A DNA stretch of 64,000 nt from Clavelina lepadiformis (Eukaryota > Chordata > Ascidiacea > Aplousobranchia > Clavelinidae). The stretch spans positions 15,607,856-15,671,855 of the forward strand of contig NC_135246.1 of the NCBI RefSeq assembly GCF_947623445.1, written 5' to 3'. Both the position numbers and the translations under genes were made by a program. The notes beneath the pieces were generated by a model. That model had not been told where the DNA came from. It made no database searches and worked only from the letters and a program-made list of their open reading frames with translations. Positions 1-12,051 of the stretch are shown piece after piece; the stretch's first letter is position 1; every line of letters starts with the position of its first letter.

Positions 1-556
1 GTTATTGGCTTAAAACTAAAGTAAAGTTATTCAATCTGACATATAAGTCATATATATGACAAATTTGTATGATTGATCTTGACATGCAGTTGCACACCGA
101 AACTAAATGGAAACTTTGATTGTTACATACAAGCTGATAGAAATGAGGTTTTATCTTTCTTTTCAATTCATTTATAGGTCCTCACCCTGTTGATAAAAGA
201 ATTCCCAAGACTAAATGCAGAAATCTGATTCTCTTTCAATATTTTTGCAAGATAGAAGTCTCGATTCATCGGACGAATGATGGGTGACATTTCCTAACAC
301 TTCATTTTCGAAAGGATCCGCAGATGTCACTACATAGAAGGAAAACGTTTTCATTAACAGCAAAAGAAAATCTGTTTCGATTACCATACGTCACCGCAAA
401 GTTACAAAGTTACCAGCTAGCGTGTTTAATCATGGCTTGTGTACAATAAATGTTATTGAACAAGGCAGAATCCAAAAATCATGTTTGTCAATTTCGTGAT
501 GCGGAAAGGCTTATTTTATTTCAAGAAACTGGCAACGAAGATGCACAGCTATGTTG

Positions 557-1231
557 TCATAAACAAGCTACAATTGAAGCCTGTGCAGAAGATCCAGTCA
601 CATTACAATATAAAGTTGCTATACAGAAGCCACTACTGTATATCTAAAAAAGCAATCGCTAAGTTTAACTATGGTCTGAAACCGTGACTATATTTTATGA
701 CTTTTTGTGTTTGTTAAGTATATAGTGGCAGGTTTGTAAGCCCTGGCGTCTCTTTTAACTTTTTAAAATAACTTTTGTTTCGTGCAAGATTCATCGTTTA
801 TACAGATTTTGAAGTGCTGAAGCGTCCATTAGATACAAAATTGTTTATCTGTTCTGCTGATAAGGCGCTAAAACCTCGGAAAATGTAACCGCCAAAGATA
901 GAGACGATAAACTAACAATTAAAATGGTCAAGTAAAGGAATTAATATTTGTGGAAGAATATTTTGGTAAGATGTATAAACTTAACCTGCCAATTCTTTGA
1001 CATCCAATTGGGTAATGTAAACATATATTGTTTCTTAAAATGTTTGCTATATCATGTTATTGTTACTTTATTAAAATATATACAGCAACTCGAAATAGAC
1101 AATAAAAATGCCATTATACTTTACATTACGAGCAAATCTGAACAAAAAATTTAAAAAAAAGTTTGCTTACCAAAAGGTGGTGGTGCCAGAAGGAGGCAAG
1201 TCAAGGCCAATGTAGCAAAGATGGCTTTCAT
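557..1231 (-). CDS. Possible three-exon secreted peptide gene
   Basis: The best part is exon 1 at 1171-1231, which reads MKAIFATLALTCLLLAPPPF and stops in phase 1 at a good GTAAGC donor. This is a clear signal peptide with the phase used by every other peptide gene in the window. A compatible exon 2 lies at 804-853 (EQINNFVSNGRFSTSKS, phase 0 end, GTATAA donor). A compatible last exon lies at 557-643 and reads IYSSGFCIATLYC, then on to VACL and a stop; it has three cysteines. An AATAAA signal lies about 40 nt past the stop, at 511-522. The joined product would be 65 aa. The cysteine spacing (x5, x13) does not match the main families, so exons 2 and 3 are tentative; exon 1 alone is considerably more secure. 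Confidence 0.35.
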
Positions 1232-3470
1232 CTTGGTAGTTAGATTTTCACGTACAGTACACAACTGTATTAATTTGTGAAGGAAAAACTTACCAATGTC
1301 ACTTTAAGATCCTGCATGAAAAGAGTTGTTTGCATACTTTTGTTGTAAACATTACAGAAATCATAACTAGACACAAACGCGCGTGCTCTTCCTCTTGAAG
1401 TCAGTTAAGGAAGATTAGAACAACGCATTTTTAATTACGATCGATCTCGCGGTTTGGCGTGCATTGCCAGTTGGCCAGACGTTTCTCTTGAAAAGATTTG
1501 CATCCAAACGATCAAATCACGTTTATTAAATTTTAAATGGTCTGATTTCTACCAGTTTGCCAAGGGATGACTTTGCCACCCCGCAACTTTGTCTGAGAAT
1601 ATTTGCTACAGTGCCCTTAACGCTGTTGTTTTTATTGCATTTTTTTGCGCCCAATTAACTATGTAACGTGGTTTTGTACTTTAAATTAATAATCTCATTT
1701 TTCTATATTTAAAACTGTTATTGTTAATAGCAAACAAATTTATTGATTTTAACAGCAATTGCAGAATCACTGGTTAACTTGAAGATATTAAATCTGGATT
1801 TCATTAATTCATTCCTAATGTATCAGAAATCGCAAAAACACCTGACGCCAATATATGCTTCAGAATTAAGGAAATCTTCGATATTTGCCTGGGTCCTATC
1901 CACCAGACAATGCTGCTGATGACAGACTTGCTCTTTGTCTGTTTCTTATATATGAAAGCTGCAGGATGCGAGTTAGACTCTTTGCCAAGAAACGTGATTG
2001 TCTCAAATTAGCTCGCTTGCATTCGCTTCCTAGTTACTGAGCACGACGCTAGCAATCCGTTGGACCGTAATTAACTTTTCAATGGCTTTAACATTTACGT
2101 TGTTTAAATCTGGTTAAAATTAATCACGACATACTAGTTAAGTTCCAGACGTGTCAATTTCATTACGTATGTAGGATGCTGAGATGTATGAGTGTTGCGT
2201 CACCTTTTCTCGACACCATCACCATTTAAGCCTGAATTTTTGGCAAACTTCTCCTCATGGAAGTTCTACCTATGGCAATCATCCAAGTTAGGAGTTAAGC
2301 CACTTACAGAACTTAATCCGGCAATTTATTAGAAGTATTAATTTCATTTTTCAAAAATTATATATATAAAGATTGAGATGATAGAATTGATAGAATCGAT
2401 ACAATTGAAATCATAACTAAAACAAAGGATTTTCAACTGGAATTACAGGAATTACATAAATAGAAGTATACAGAAAATTCTTCTCGCGTAATTCAACAAA
2501 ATTTCATTATAATAACCGTTTTCCTAATATTTTAGATTTTGTTGCCAAAGGAAATTTGATTGGCAGACAGTTGATGAAAATGTGCGACAGGAAATCCTTT
2601 TAAACAGGAAGGAACCGGAAACTACGAAACCCGACAGGCATATACACTGCTATTTTTGTGCTGATATTGATAAGTATGAAATTTTTCAATTCTTTTACTT
2701 GTCCATGTTGAAATTATAAAAATGCAATATTCAAATAAAAAAAAATTTTCGTGTCCAATAAGATGCTTCCGGCAATTTTAGTGCAGTTTAGCAAGTTGTT
2801 AAGAATATTGTCGGTAATTGAAATAATAATATTGTCCAATATTGCTGACCAGTATACTTTCAAATGTCTTCTTATCAGTTCACATCTTAAGTGTAAACCA
2901 GCCCACCATGAAGGTTATTGACATTGCATGTGGAGTTATGCAATTAAACAGGTTTACATCGTGATTTAATAAAACAAAAATTATATAAAAATTCAAATCT
3001 GATCGTTATACTTAAACAATCCATTGAAAAAACTGATATGACTTTTGGTCTACAAGTTTGAAACGCTGTATACTAAAATTCTGTCACGCCGTATAGTCAC
3101 GGCCTGACAAATGACATGTGTTGTTTTGGGCTTTATAGTTTTTAGTGATGATAACTTCTGTGTTGGGACTAGGAGGGTTGGTTTGTTAACCAATTTATTG
3201 GTAAGCTTCAGTGCGTTGCTAGCAACAGGATAGTTATGCTTGTTAAAAAACCTATTTTTCAAGGATCTACCAAGCTTTTCCTAAAAACAAGATCATACAT
3301 TTTTAAGATTATGTTCTATGATTGTTTTTTGAAAATACAGTTGTAAAAAGATTCAATCGATAATTATGCGAATGGCACAAAAGCTATCGAAAAACTCGAC
3401 TGCCTAAAATCAATCGAGCTGTCAGATTCAGCAGAAAAAAATCATTCCTGTTTCTCCATTTTTACGTTTG
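1232..3470. other. Intergenic, no gene seen
   Basis: AT-rich sequence with no supported exon. A TATA-like TATATAAG on the minus strand near 1950-1962 could belong to the gene at 0.6-1.2 kb. A short minus-strand reading MKLILLINCRIKF ends at a strong GTAAGT donor near 2300, but nothing family-like follows it. Confidence 0.4.
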
Positions 3471-3479
3471 TTTTTTTTT

Positions 3480-3720
3480 TGCGCCTTCCGTAACTAGCAA
3501 CAGACGCTTGCTTTGGTCTCCTGCATCGTGACGCTAACGGTCTATAACCAGATTAAAGTGTAGAAATACGTGTAAAAGTATCGTTTACGTTTTAACGCAA
3601 TGGGGTTAATTAAAAACAATTTCCTGATTGGACCCATTTGACATTTACCATTTTGATTAACAAATGTTTTGAGTCGTGTCATCAAAACTTACAGCGTGTT
3701 CATCAACAATTTAATATGGT
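3480..3720 (+). repeat. Block P, copy 1 (3' of gene A1)
   Basis: One of four diverged copies of a roughly 200-bp block found just 3' of each A-family gene. It holds GCATCGTGACGCTA, then a TATA-like TCTATAAC, then a conserved GACCCATTTGACATTTACC segment. The other copies are at 11290-11490, 20310-20560 and, inverted, 34620-34800. In all four the TATA-like motif points toward the 3' end of the neighbouring A gene. Confidence 0.6.
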
Positions 3721-3999
3721 TATAAAGGTTTATGACTATACACTATATTGTTAAAAACATAATAAAAAATACAAACCATTCATCATTATAATTAGTTGAT
3801 TGTAATAATACAATCATGTCTTTTCTGCAAAACTATGAAATAAAAAGTGGAAGTTTACATATAATAGGTCATCAGGTCAAGACACACGATGATCGACACT
3901 CACGTCTTGTAAACAGCATATATCCCAAAACATAGTATGACGTACATAGTGACCTGATATCAGCAAACACACAAACAGTTGGCAGTTTTCTTACGTTGA

Positions 4000-4083
4000 A
4001 ATAATAACCGGAATAATATTTGAATAATTTCACATGAAATAATATTTGTGAACGTGAAATAATTTTTGTGAATGTGAAATAAT
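4000..4083 (-). repeat. Short tandem repeat in A1 3' region
   Basis: Right after the A1 stop codon, a unit of about 22 bp resembling GTGAATGTGAAATAATTT is repeated three to four times. A2 and A4 carry only a single or partial unit at the same place, so the expansion is specific to A1. No AATAAA signal was seen close by. Confidence 0.6.
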
Positions 4084-5258
4084 TTAAGGTCCAATATTCG
4101 AGGATATTGTTCTGCACTTAAGGACGAATCGGCAGACCTGACAAAGCACTGAAAAATAAATGATTCCATAAAAGCAAAAGTTATTTATTTGTCAATGGCT
4201 CAAAGTTTGTGTTTTAGAAGCGCCGTGATTGCAATTTTCAAATACAACAATTTTTTAAGTAACTACTTAGTCAGGTAAGATGTTTGTATAAACAAAATTA
4301 ACTACAATAAATAAAAAAATTGTTAAAAGCCAAAACTGAACTTACATCGTCGTCTTTTGTTAGTAGGACAGCTACCTCTTGACCTGTAGAACGCGTTATA
4401 TCTGCAGTACGGTGTGCAGTCGAACTACAAACATTTTAGCATGGGTTCAGAATATTTCAGCAGAATGTTTTGCATTAGCAAAAATATCTCCAGTTTTCGA
4501 TGTATTATCACACTTTGCATTTTGATAAATTAATTATTCAACACACGTGTTATAAATATATGATCAAAGAACAACTGAAGTCTTGTTATAATAGTTTATA
4601 CATTATAACTAAAAATCTGTTTTTATATCCAGTAAAGCAACGGTATGGTATGACGTCATAATTTTCTCCTCGAACTGAGAAAAGTCACACGACTTAATCT
4701 CGACGCTGATTACCGGCGCTTGTTTTTGTGCAACGGTTGGAGCAAAACATTGTTCTTTTGGTTTTCTGGTGAGTTTATATTGTATTGCCCGAATTTAGAA
4801 CTGTTCCCAGGACCACTGAACAGGAGCAAACGTCATTAATTTCTTGCCATTACAGTAGAGCATTAAAAGGTCAGTGCCGCTGGTTGTCGAGTACGACCGC
4901 ATTATTGCAAGTCCAGCGCTCCAACCACACCGCTACCGAGTTGAGTCAATGGCAGCAGTTTTCGTATTTTGTCTTACTGTGATCTTTTTGCGCGATGTTG
5001 TAGGCCTAGTTGTAGGTTGTTCGGTGCTTGCTGCTGTCGTTGTGAGTTCATTTACAGAATATTTGCTTACTTGCTGTTGAGGATCTGCAAGAATTATACG
5101 TTGTGCTTTTACCGACGTCGATTAGTCTCATATAGTGAGATGTTTATACATGCAGGTGGTTAAGGATGAATCGCTTGCAACTGGCAGCCATCTCACTCAC
5201 CTGCGTTGACTGACAAGACGAAGCAGAGAAATGCGAACAACATAACGCAGGTCTTCAT
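4084..5258 (-). CDS. A1: secreted six-cysteine basic peptide precursor
   Basis: There are four exons, at 5201-5258, 4978-5084, 4346-4424 and 4084-4148, with introns of 116, 553 and 197 nt, all GT-AG, and phases 1-0-1. The product is 102 aa. Signal peptide: MKTCVMLFAFLCFVLSVNA. Exon 2 is a Thr/Ser-rich propeptide ending PTTSRKKIT, a basic processing site. Exons 3 and 4 give the cysteine domain FDCTPYCRYNAFYRSRGSC then CQVCRFVLKC, spacing C-x3-C-x11-C-x9-C-x2-C-x5-C, tail ISSNIGP. A run NKRRR in the C3-C4 loop sits at the exon 3/4 join and might be cut. Net charge of the mature part is about +9. Secretion follows from the signal peptide; a host-defence role is inference. Paralogues: A2, A3, A4. 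Exon limits are well supported because four copies agree. Confidence 0.9.
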
Positions 5259-5589
5259 TCTTTCGATCGTTCACAAAACTTTCAAATACAATATAAAAAA
5301 ACTAAAATATGCAAAGTATTTTTCACGCTTTTAGCGTTAATTACGTCTGCAGGGTAAAACAAATATAGTTTAAATTAAGTTTAAGTGATTACCCAATAAT
5401 ATGCAGATGCTATTTAAAACACATTTATGGCTTGCACAATGCGCACAATGGAATGCATGCATGTAAACCTGTATGCTCATTCTTTCAGACAATGCAAGCC
5501 ATTTTAACCCAAAGCTGAAATACCAGTATTAGATATATCTCTTTCCGCTTACGCTCGACACATACCGAAGCAAACTGATTGATCGAACG

Positions 5590-5630
5590 ACCGATATTTG
5601 ATACCACTTACGGAGTGACGTAATATATTT
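5590..5630 (-). promoter_or_regulatory. A1 upstream element (CRE-like)
   Basis: About 340 bp upstream of the A1 start codon, the minus strand reads ATTACGTCACTCCGTAAGTGG, followed by GTATCAAATATCGG where A2 has a good TATA box. The block is shared by A1 to A4, which argues that it is the promoter. The distance to the ATG implies a long 5' UTR or an untranslated first exon. Confidence 0.55.
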
Positions 5631-5639
5631 TTGCCGTTA

Positions 5640-6220
5640 GAAAATAACGTGCATATTTTTTTGGCTTTCTTGCGCAATATGAATGGAAGGAGCATATACC
5701 TGAGCATTTTTTCATGGAGATATTTTTCTGAGCTAAAACAATGAAAACAATCATTTTTTCGGGTCAGGTTTTATTGTTTTCAGACACTTTGTCTGGTATT
5801 TTTGTGCCGGTATAATTTAATAATGGTATTTGTTATGTTTGAATAATACACTACCTGATGCTTAAGATTTATTTTCATTTCTTTAACGTTTTAGTAACTT
5901 TTATTTTTACGCACTTTTTCCTTTACAATACTTTTCTTAGCACTTTTGTTACGCATTCTTTAATTTATCCACACATCTCGTTTATTGCCTCACATTGTTC
6001 AAAAATTCAGACCTTACATATATTTAGCCTTTTTTGTTAATATGCAAGGTGGTCGACACCGTTTTGGTTTCGCTTAGCTGCTGTAGTCGTCATTTCTGGA
6101 GATGCTGCATCATGGTTACCAACGTGTTCTATTCAACGAAGGCCATTCCTTAGTAGTTAGCATTGTGCATTATGGAAAGATTATCAATACTGTATATATA
6201 TAAGTATATATATAGCTTAA
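5640..6220. other. Intergenic, simple AT sequence
   Basis: No gene seen. T-rich sequence lies at 5860-6020, and a TATA dinucleotide run at 6184-6215 adjoins the retrotransposon scrap. Confidence 0.4.
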
Positions 6221-6224
6221 AAAA

Positions 6225-6620
6225 GGAGTTTGGCAAGTCGTGGGTACAGATGTTAAAAAGAAGAACAGCCAGAACCGAGCCTTGTTGGAGGCCCTTTTCA
6301 AGCTTAGGAACCTACGTTTCTTTTCGTGGCCGACGAAGAGGGTGAAGCTGCGGTTATGGACAAGCTCCGTATCAGGCAGTTAAGCGAGAGAAGTTTGTAG
6401 GTATGACCACGGTGCCATATTGTGACATATATAGGCGGCCTGAAGGTCGACGAACAAGGCACTGGCCTTTTTCTTGCCCTCGAAAGCAACTCTCAATGTC
6501 TCAGTAAAAAACTTGGTAAGGCTCCGGGCGTCGATGCTCATTCCCACCCCATCCCGTTTTCCCTGCTATGGCTGGCCTGGGAACAGCTCAACTCTTTGCG
6601 TTCTGACATCAGCTGATTTT
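6225..6620 (-). mobile_element. Non-LTR retrotransposon (LINE) reverse transcriptase fragment
   Basis: The minus strand encodes pieces of a reverse transcriptase in the right order. First comes ALFVDLQAAY, the metal-binding motif A region, at about 6429-6458. Then comes GLQQGSVLAVLLFNICTHDL, the conserved GxxQGSxLxPLLFN region, at about 6230-6296. These are typical of LINE pol genes of the Jockey/CR1/I type. The frame changes between the two motifs, the motif A aspartate context is damaged, and both ends of pol are missing. The stretch is clearly richer in GC than its surroundings. It is a dead, truncated copy. Confidence 0.75.
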
Positions 6621-7420
6621 GCTCAACGCTTCACAAGTGGGAAATGAAATACTCTGTGCTTTCCGCTATGTACCGCTAAAGAGCAAACTACAAACTACAT
6701 CTGGCTTCTTCATAAACCTTGTTAAGTCCATACCGGTAACTCGAGCAAACTGAATATGATCAAACAAGAAGTGAACGAACTGTATTAATTTGTGCAGGAC
6801 GTTGTCAAATTGGACAGTTCCAAACAAAAAAACTCGAAACGTACCAGAACAGAAACTAACTTAGTCCATATAGAATACAGATATTCTAAACAGGAAACTA
6901 GTAAATGAGATAATGTCATATACAAGAAAAATAGTTCATTGTAAAATTCAAGTACAGAACTAACTACACTGGCAAACCTTAAACAAGAAAATGCGCAATT
7001 GAGAGATGTGCGACTTCTTCACCACTTTAAATAAATAACAAATAAATAATTCATTGCACAGGTCTCTTTGTCTCCAAAGTTCTGTCGCGATAGGGTACAA
7101 GCGACGGGAGTAAATCTAAGATGATGTTGGTAGCTCCTTATAGCTTAAGCAAACATAAGCATAAGCAGATAAGCTACGTGATCGCATGAACGTTCTGTTA
7201 AGCCGTAGCATATAGGCTAAGACTAAGCTACAGTACAAGGAGACGATCCCAACTCTTGAAACTTACTGTACAGCTTTCTTTGTTCCACGTTCTCATTTTG
7301 GTTTCCCGGGTTTAGTATACAAGTCTTACACTAGAACTGCAAATATTTCAAATTCAAACACTTCAATGACACGCTCGGCTTATTTCTACTGTTGAAGTTG
7401 AAGTTTCTCTTAGGTTAACT
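6621..7420. other. Intergenic, no gene seen
   Basis: No supported exon. At 7137-7240 the motif TAAGC/AAGCATAAGC recurs loosely many times, a degenerate simple repeat. Nothing else stands out. Confidence 0.35.
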
Positions 7421-7424
7421 TTGT

Positions 7425-8165
7425 TTTGGAAAATGCAAATGTTTGAAAAATCCCTATCATATGTACAACGAACTATAGAAACGTACCAACATGCAGCTAT
7501 TGCATGAATTTTGCTTTGTTGTCAAAAAATGAAGGAGTACATGAAGTTTTGAGAAACTCTGATTTTCCGATGACGTCTGAAGATCTTATTGACGCTGCAA
7601 ATTCCAAACACGAGGTATTTTCAATTGCAGTAAAGTTTCTGAGTTGTAAAAGTAAACGGCTGTTTCACGTTTTTACTTCCTACTGTCACGCAACGTAACT
7701 TAATGCGACACTTTTTATTCATTCTTACTAAAGAGCATTAACACGACATAGACTAAAACGCTTCCACTTCGTGATCAAATTGGAGACATTGAAACAAAAC
7801 CGGTCGCCATAGCGTGAGGTGTAACAGGTGCCAGTTTGGCTAATTGCGGTTTAGGTCGTATAGTTGGAAAATGATGGCATTCACCAACGAGTTAAATTGC
7901 AAGTTAATTTCTACGTATAAGTAAAATTACAACTTATTTAAACTGCTTCATGCTTGTTGCCTTTCAAAGACAGACGTTCAACTAAATTTTTTCGTTCAAC
8001 TTTTGTGATTTGTGTTGAAATTAAGAATACAATGCAACCAGACTTCGTTGGGTCATGTAGGATGAGCTTAACGTAAATTTTTGGCCAAAACTGCAAAGTC
8101 ACTTCGTACTAAATCCTGATTTGCGTTTATTCGCAGATGACGTGAATCAGCGTCCCAGACCTTTT
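7425..8165. repeat. Inverted duplicate block K, left copy
   Basis: This block matches the reverse complement of 14268-14955 in several segments. These are a GATTTTCCGATGACGTC segment near 7558, CACGTTTTTACTTC with GCAACGT near 7670-7700, and CCTGATTTGCGTTTATTCGCAG at the right end near 8118. By eye the identity is roughly 70-80% in the best parts. No coding exon could be supported in either copy, although short ORFs run through it. Confidence 0.6.
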
Positions 8166-9830
8166 TATACCATGGACCGGTATCATGCAGGATAATTGTG
8201 TCACAGGAAGGTAGAAATTTTTTTTCCTTTTTTGGCGGGTAAAGCCTAAATTAATCTAATTAAACACCTTTAATAACACACCTTTATCCAGCAGGCCAGG
8301 TAAACACATGCCGTGAATAACAGATAAAGATTTGATATGGGGGTAAATGTCTGTGTACATTATAAAATGTTTTCTATGTAAAGTTTGTATACTTGACTGA
8401 CTTGATAAAACACATCAATGTTTTCACACACAAAACAGTTCCGGAGTTCCGGGTATTAAAACATAAATATCAAAACATGGCCTGCTTTCCAGAGAATGGA
8501 ACCTACAAGTCATCAGCACTAGGCATTTTATGCTCCGCACCTGGCGTTGCAAAAAATGTAACATTGTTTGGAGGTTATTCTGTTGCAGTTGAACGTTCCA
8601 ATGTGTGGTGAATGGTAATACAACAGCAAACAGTTTGCTGTAGTGCAATTGGCTGACAAATGTTTTGTACTTTTCACTTTTTGCTTCTGTCATTAGTCAA
8701 TGCAAAAGTGAACTTCATTAAAAATACAAGTGAAGGTTTAGAAAAAAGTTGATTTGCTATACAGTAAAATGTTTTATTTGAATGATCACAAAACTGCAAG
8801 GAAGCTTTTCGTGCTACACTCTAGCGTGAATAGTATTTCCCTGCACCCTTGCAGAGTATAACTTAAAAAGGATTAAAACATAGCCCCAAAGAAATTGTTT
8901 TCTCTGACGCATTCCCCTTCGTTAGCATTCCTAAAATTTAATTTGCCTTTTCTTGTGTTATGGCGAGGAGATTTTTGCGCTGACTAGGCACGTTTACATC
9001 CCTTTTATCGGTCCACTCACAGCCAAGCTTCAATTGCAAAACGCACCGTTGTTTGGTATTGTTTGTGGCTAAAATTGGAAACCTTTACAAGTCAAAAGTC
9101 GCCAACGGACTTAGAAGATGCGGCTACAACAAAAAGTCTACTATGAGGTTTCGGAATAACGGACCCATTGAGCACTATTCCAACACTATTCCTCACTTTA
9201 AGCTCTCATATCAACAATCTCAAACGCGATCACCGGTGACTTATTTCAGATAGCCAATGGGAGAAAGATGCGTTATAGCTAACGCAATTAACCGTACAAA
9301 GCAATGAAGCATTCAGGGTTAACAAACTGTACTGTGTTACTAAAAGCAAAAAATGTAAACACCACATATTGTATATTGGAAAAATTAAGCCAAATTTTCA
9401 CAAAGTAAAGTTAGTTTTTTCCTGGAAATACATTATAGCTATTTGACTTATTTTAGAATGTTAAAGTTTATTTTTAGAAAAAGTTTTAAATCATATAACA
9501 CTTTGCATATTTTTACGAACAACTTTTTGCTTTTCATTTTGCGCACAACAACCTTATGTGTAAAACCCGTTAAATTTGCTTTTGCTGTTAGATTGTGACG
9601 TTTAAAATAGCTGTATATATTTTCCGTTAATGACGTCAAGAAAGAAAGATTAATATTGATTTTTCTTCACTGCGTTTTTAGTTTTTTCCTATGAAAGTGG
9701 AATCAATTGATAACGTGAGTCACAAAATGTTCCGTATATAAAAGCATCTTTTGTCCCAAAATTAACCTCAGGTCGTTTATAACCAACTCGCATAAACGTA
9801 AAATGCCGTCATAATTTAAAGCGGCGGTAG
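8166..9830. other. Intergenic, no supported gene
   Basis: Short ORFs occur on both strands at 8390-8700 and 9050-9250 without splice context or family resemblance. A CGTATATAAAAGC TATA box with an upstream TGAGTCAC AP-1-like site lies on the plus strand at about 9715-9745, but no gene follows it. Confidence 0.35.
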
Positions 9831-9834
9831 ATGG

Positions 9835-10165
9835 CACACTCATCTTTGTGCCTAAAAAGGTTGCTAGATTGTTTTAAATCCATTTCGTAAAACTGTCAGT
9901 AGAATCAATGAGTGTCTGGCAATTGTTTCTTAGAATTCTTTTTCAAACAATTTCTCTGTCGTGTTGCCAGATTAAGATCGTGAAATCGTGTCGTCATGCA
10001 CGTGTCAGTGAGTGCAGATGACGAATACGTCAAAAAAAATTATAGTTTGTTATGCAAATGTGTTTGATTACATCACTTCCTACCAATCTTTCAGCTAAGA
10101 TCGTAAGGAAGCTAAAAGAAATGCTTTCAAAACTTTGCAAATTGCTCGAGGTTACCTTTAAGCTT
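9835..10165. repeat. Dispersed duplicate block Y, copy 1
   Basis: This block is similar in the same orientation to 31540-31835. It shares TCGTGTTGCCA, a CRE-rich middle, and a right end reading ATGCTTTCAAAACTTTGCAA. Copy 2 lies 5' of A4, while this copy lies 3' of A2, so it has been shuffled relative to the genes. Confidence 0.5.
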
Positions 10166-11289
10166 CTTTTCAACTGGCTTATAAATGAAAAAAACGGAAA
10201 AAACTTTTAAAAAATTTCACTTTATCACTATTAACTTTATCAATAACTTTTATTCTGCATAGATTTAGTCCAGAAAAAAATCTCCTGGCAAAGTTCTAGA
10301 CTGCACAATTAAAACAGGCTCAGATGAAGAAGAGTTGAGTGTACTCCAAAACTATTCAGTCAGCTTTTCTTGTAAAATGTAAATGTTTAATTATGAACTT
10401 GCTTACCTTAAATGTTGCAATTGCAACCACACATGGTATCTGAAACCTACTTCAACTCTTCTTAAGTTATAGGAAATAGTTAAAAAATCTTTGAATTTGT
10501 TTCAATTTATTTGCACAGTTTTTTACTTTTTTAATTTTATATATTTATGTAAATTTAAAAGATATTGTTTCAATTTATTTAAAATCATAATTTTTACGAC
10601 TGTTTGTAAGTAATTTCTCAAGTATACCAGTTGGATTGCGTACATGAATTGGGCAGCGGATTAGTTTTGTAACAGACTCTTCTTACTTCACGGTTAGGTT
10701 TTCTCAAAAATAGTAATGGGCTGTCAGCGGGTACCCAAGAACACTCAATTCGAACTGTATAAAACGTAGTTTATTGTTAAAATAAAAGGGTAAAACGAGA
10801 TCTAAAGGCATTCCCGTCCGACTTACTACCATACATCAGAATCGTTAATGACTTCTTCACATTCAGCATGCGTGGCAGGGTCACATACAGCGCTATAGAG
10901 ACTTTTTAATAAACAATGTATAACAGAATAAGTTCCTATACACGGAATTTACGGTAACCAATTTCACGTTTTAAAAATTTCATCAGAGAACAGACAAGGA
11001 AGTTCACGCCGTTGTTAAACCTTTATTTTGAAACATATCTTCTCAAGGAAAACGACCAGCAGTGAATAAGTGTTACTATATTAATAAGAAATTTACATTT
11101 CATGATATGTGTTGGAAAACGCAAGTTACTATCTTATGCATTTATCACGTTTTTCGGGCTACAGCTGGGGCAAGCGATTAATATGGTAACGTTTAATCAA
11201 GAAACGTTTAAGTTTAATCAAGAAGAAAATATTAGAAGAGGTCATTCTTGTCATCTGCATCTTACATTTGTTTTTTGCCTCTTTCGTGA
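10166..11289. other. Intergenic, no gene seen
   Basis: A 12-bp inverted repeat (AAGAAGAGTTGA and TCAACTCTTCTT) brackets 10327-10463, and a 14-bp palindrome GTTGCAATTGCAAC lies inside it near 10420. A plus-strand ORF at 11102 starts with a hydrophobic stretch but has no acceptable partner exon. Confidence 0.35.
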
Positions 11290-11490
11290 CAATGCCGCTA
11301 TATAAACGCATGCTCCGTGTTTTGTATCGTGCCGCTAACGGAATATAAACGGTTTTAAAAGCGTTGCCATACTTAAGTAGTCGTTTCTGTTGTAAAGAAA
11401 TGAGGGCTGATATAAGCACGATATCTCAAACAGGGTTCAACTGACATTTACCGACTTAACCATCTGATTGTTTAGGATGAATTTTCAAAA
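11290..11490 (+). repeat. Block P, copy 2 (3' of gene A2)
   Basis: Shares GTATCGTGCCGCTAACGG, the TATA-like AATATAAACGG and CAACTGACATTTACC with the other three P copies. It lies about 560 bp beyond the A2 stop codon. Confidence 0.6.
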
Positions 11491-12051
11491 CATAGCGTTA
11501 TACTTATATCGATCCAGCAACAGTTATGAGTTGTAAAGCTATAACGTATATAGCTATAATTACCATGCAAATTCAGCTTATTTACCAGTCAGTTAACATT
11601 TTTGATAGAAATTACACTAAACACATGCATCAAATTACTAATGCATCACTTTTGCTTTTACTTTGTTGTCTTAAAAATAAAATTGTTCAAAAATCCTACA
11701 AGTGCCCGGGAACAAAACGGATAAAAATTGGAAAACGACATAATCGCAGCTAAATTTGACATATTGGCAAAGATCTCGCAGTTCACACTTTTCTAAGTAG
11801 TCCAACGAAGTTAAAGTTTTGTATTAGTAATATGCAAAGCTCTGCAAAACAACAAACAAAGAAAGTATACAAAGCGTGTCTGTATATCTAACGACACTCA
11901 TGTCATACATAGGAACACTAAGCCACAAAGTTGCGTGTATGACGTAGTAAAGCGTTGTAGACAATCGCATAAGTATTTGGCAGTTGGCCAAACCCCAAGC
12001 ACATAAATAACGATCAATTGCATGAAATGATATTTGTGATTGTGAAATAAT

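Noticed and set aside
12-110. Minus-strand stretch FRCATACQDQ after an AG acceptor, resembling exon 3 of A or B (C-x3-C)
   Set aside because: No third cysteine at the expected place, no good donor and no linked exons; the resemblance is too short.
2290-2340. Minus-strand MKLILLINCRIKF ending at a GTAAGT donor
   Set aside because: The hydrophobic stretch is too short for a signal peptide, and no family-like exon follows.
7504-7698. 64-aa ORF shared in part with the inverted block at 14.75 kb
   Set aside because: DNA similarity is clear but the reading frame is not preserved between the copies, so no coding constraint is shown.
11102-11305. Plus-strand ORF with a hydrophobic start (KLLSYAFITFFGLQLGQA)
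   Set aside because: Overlaps block P, is not conserved as a frame in the other P copies and has no partner exons.
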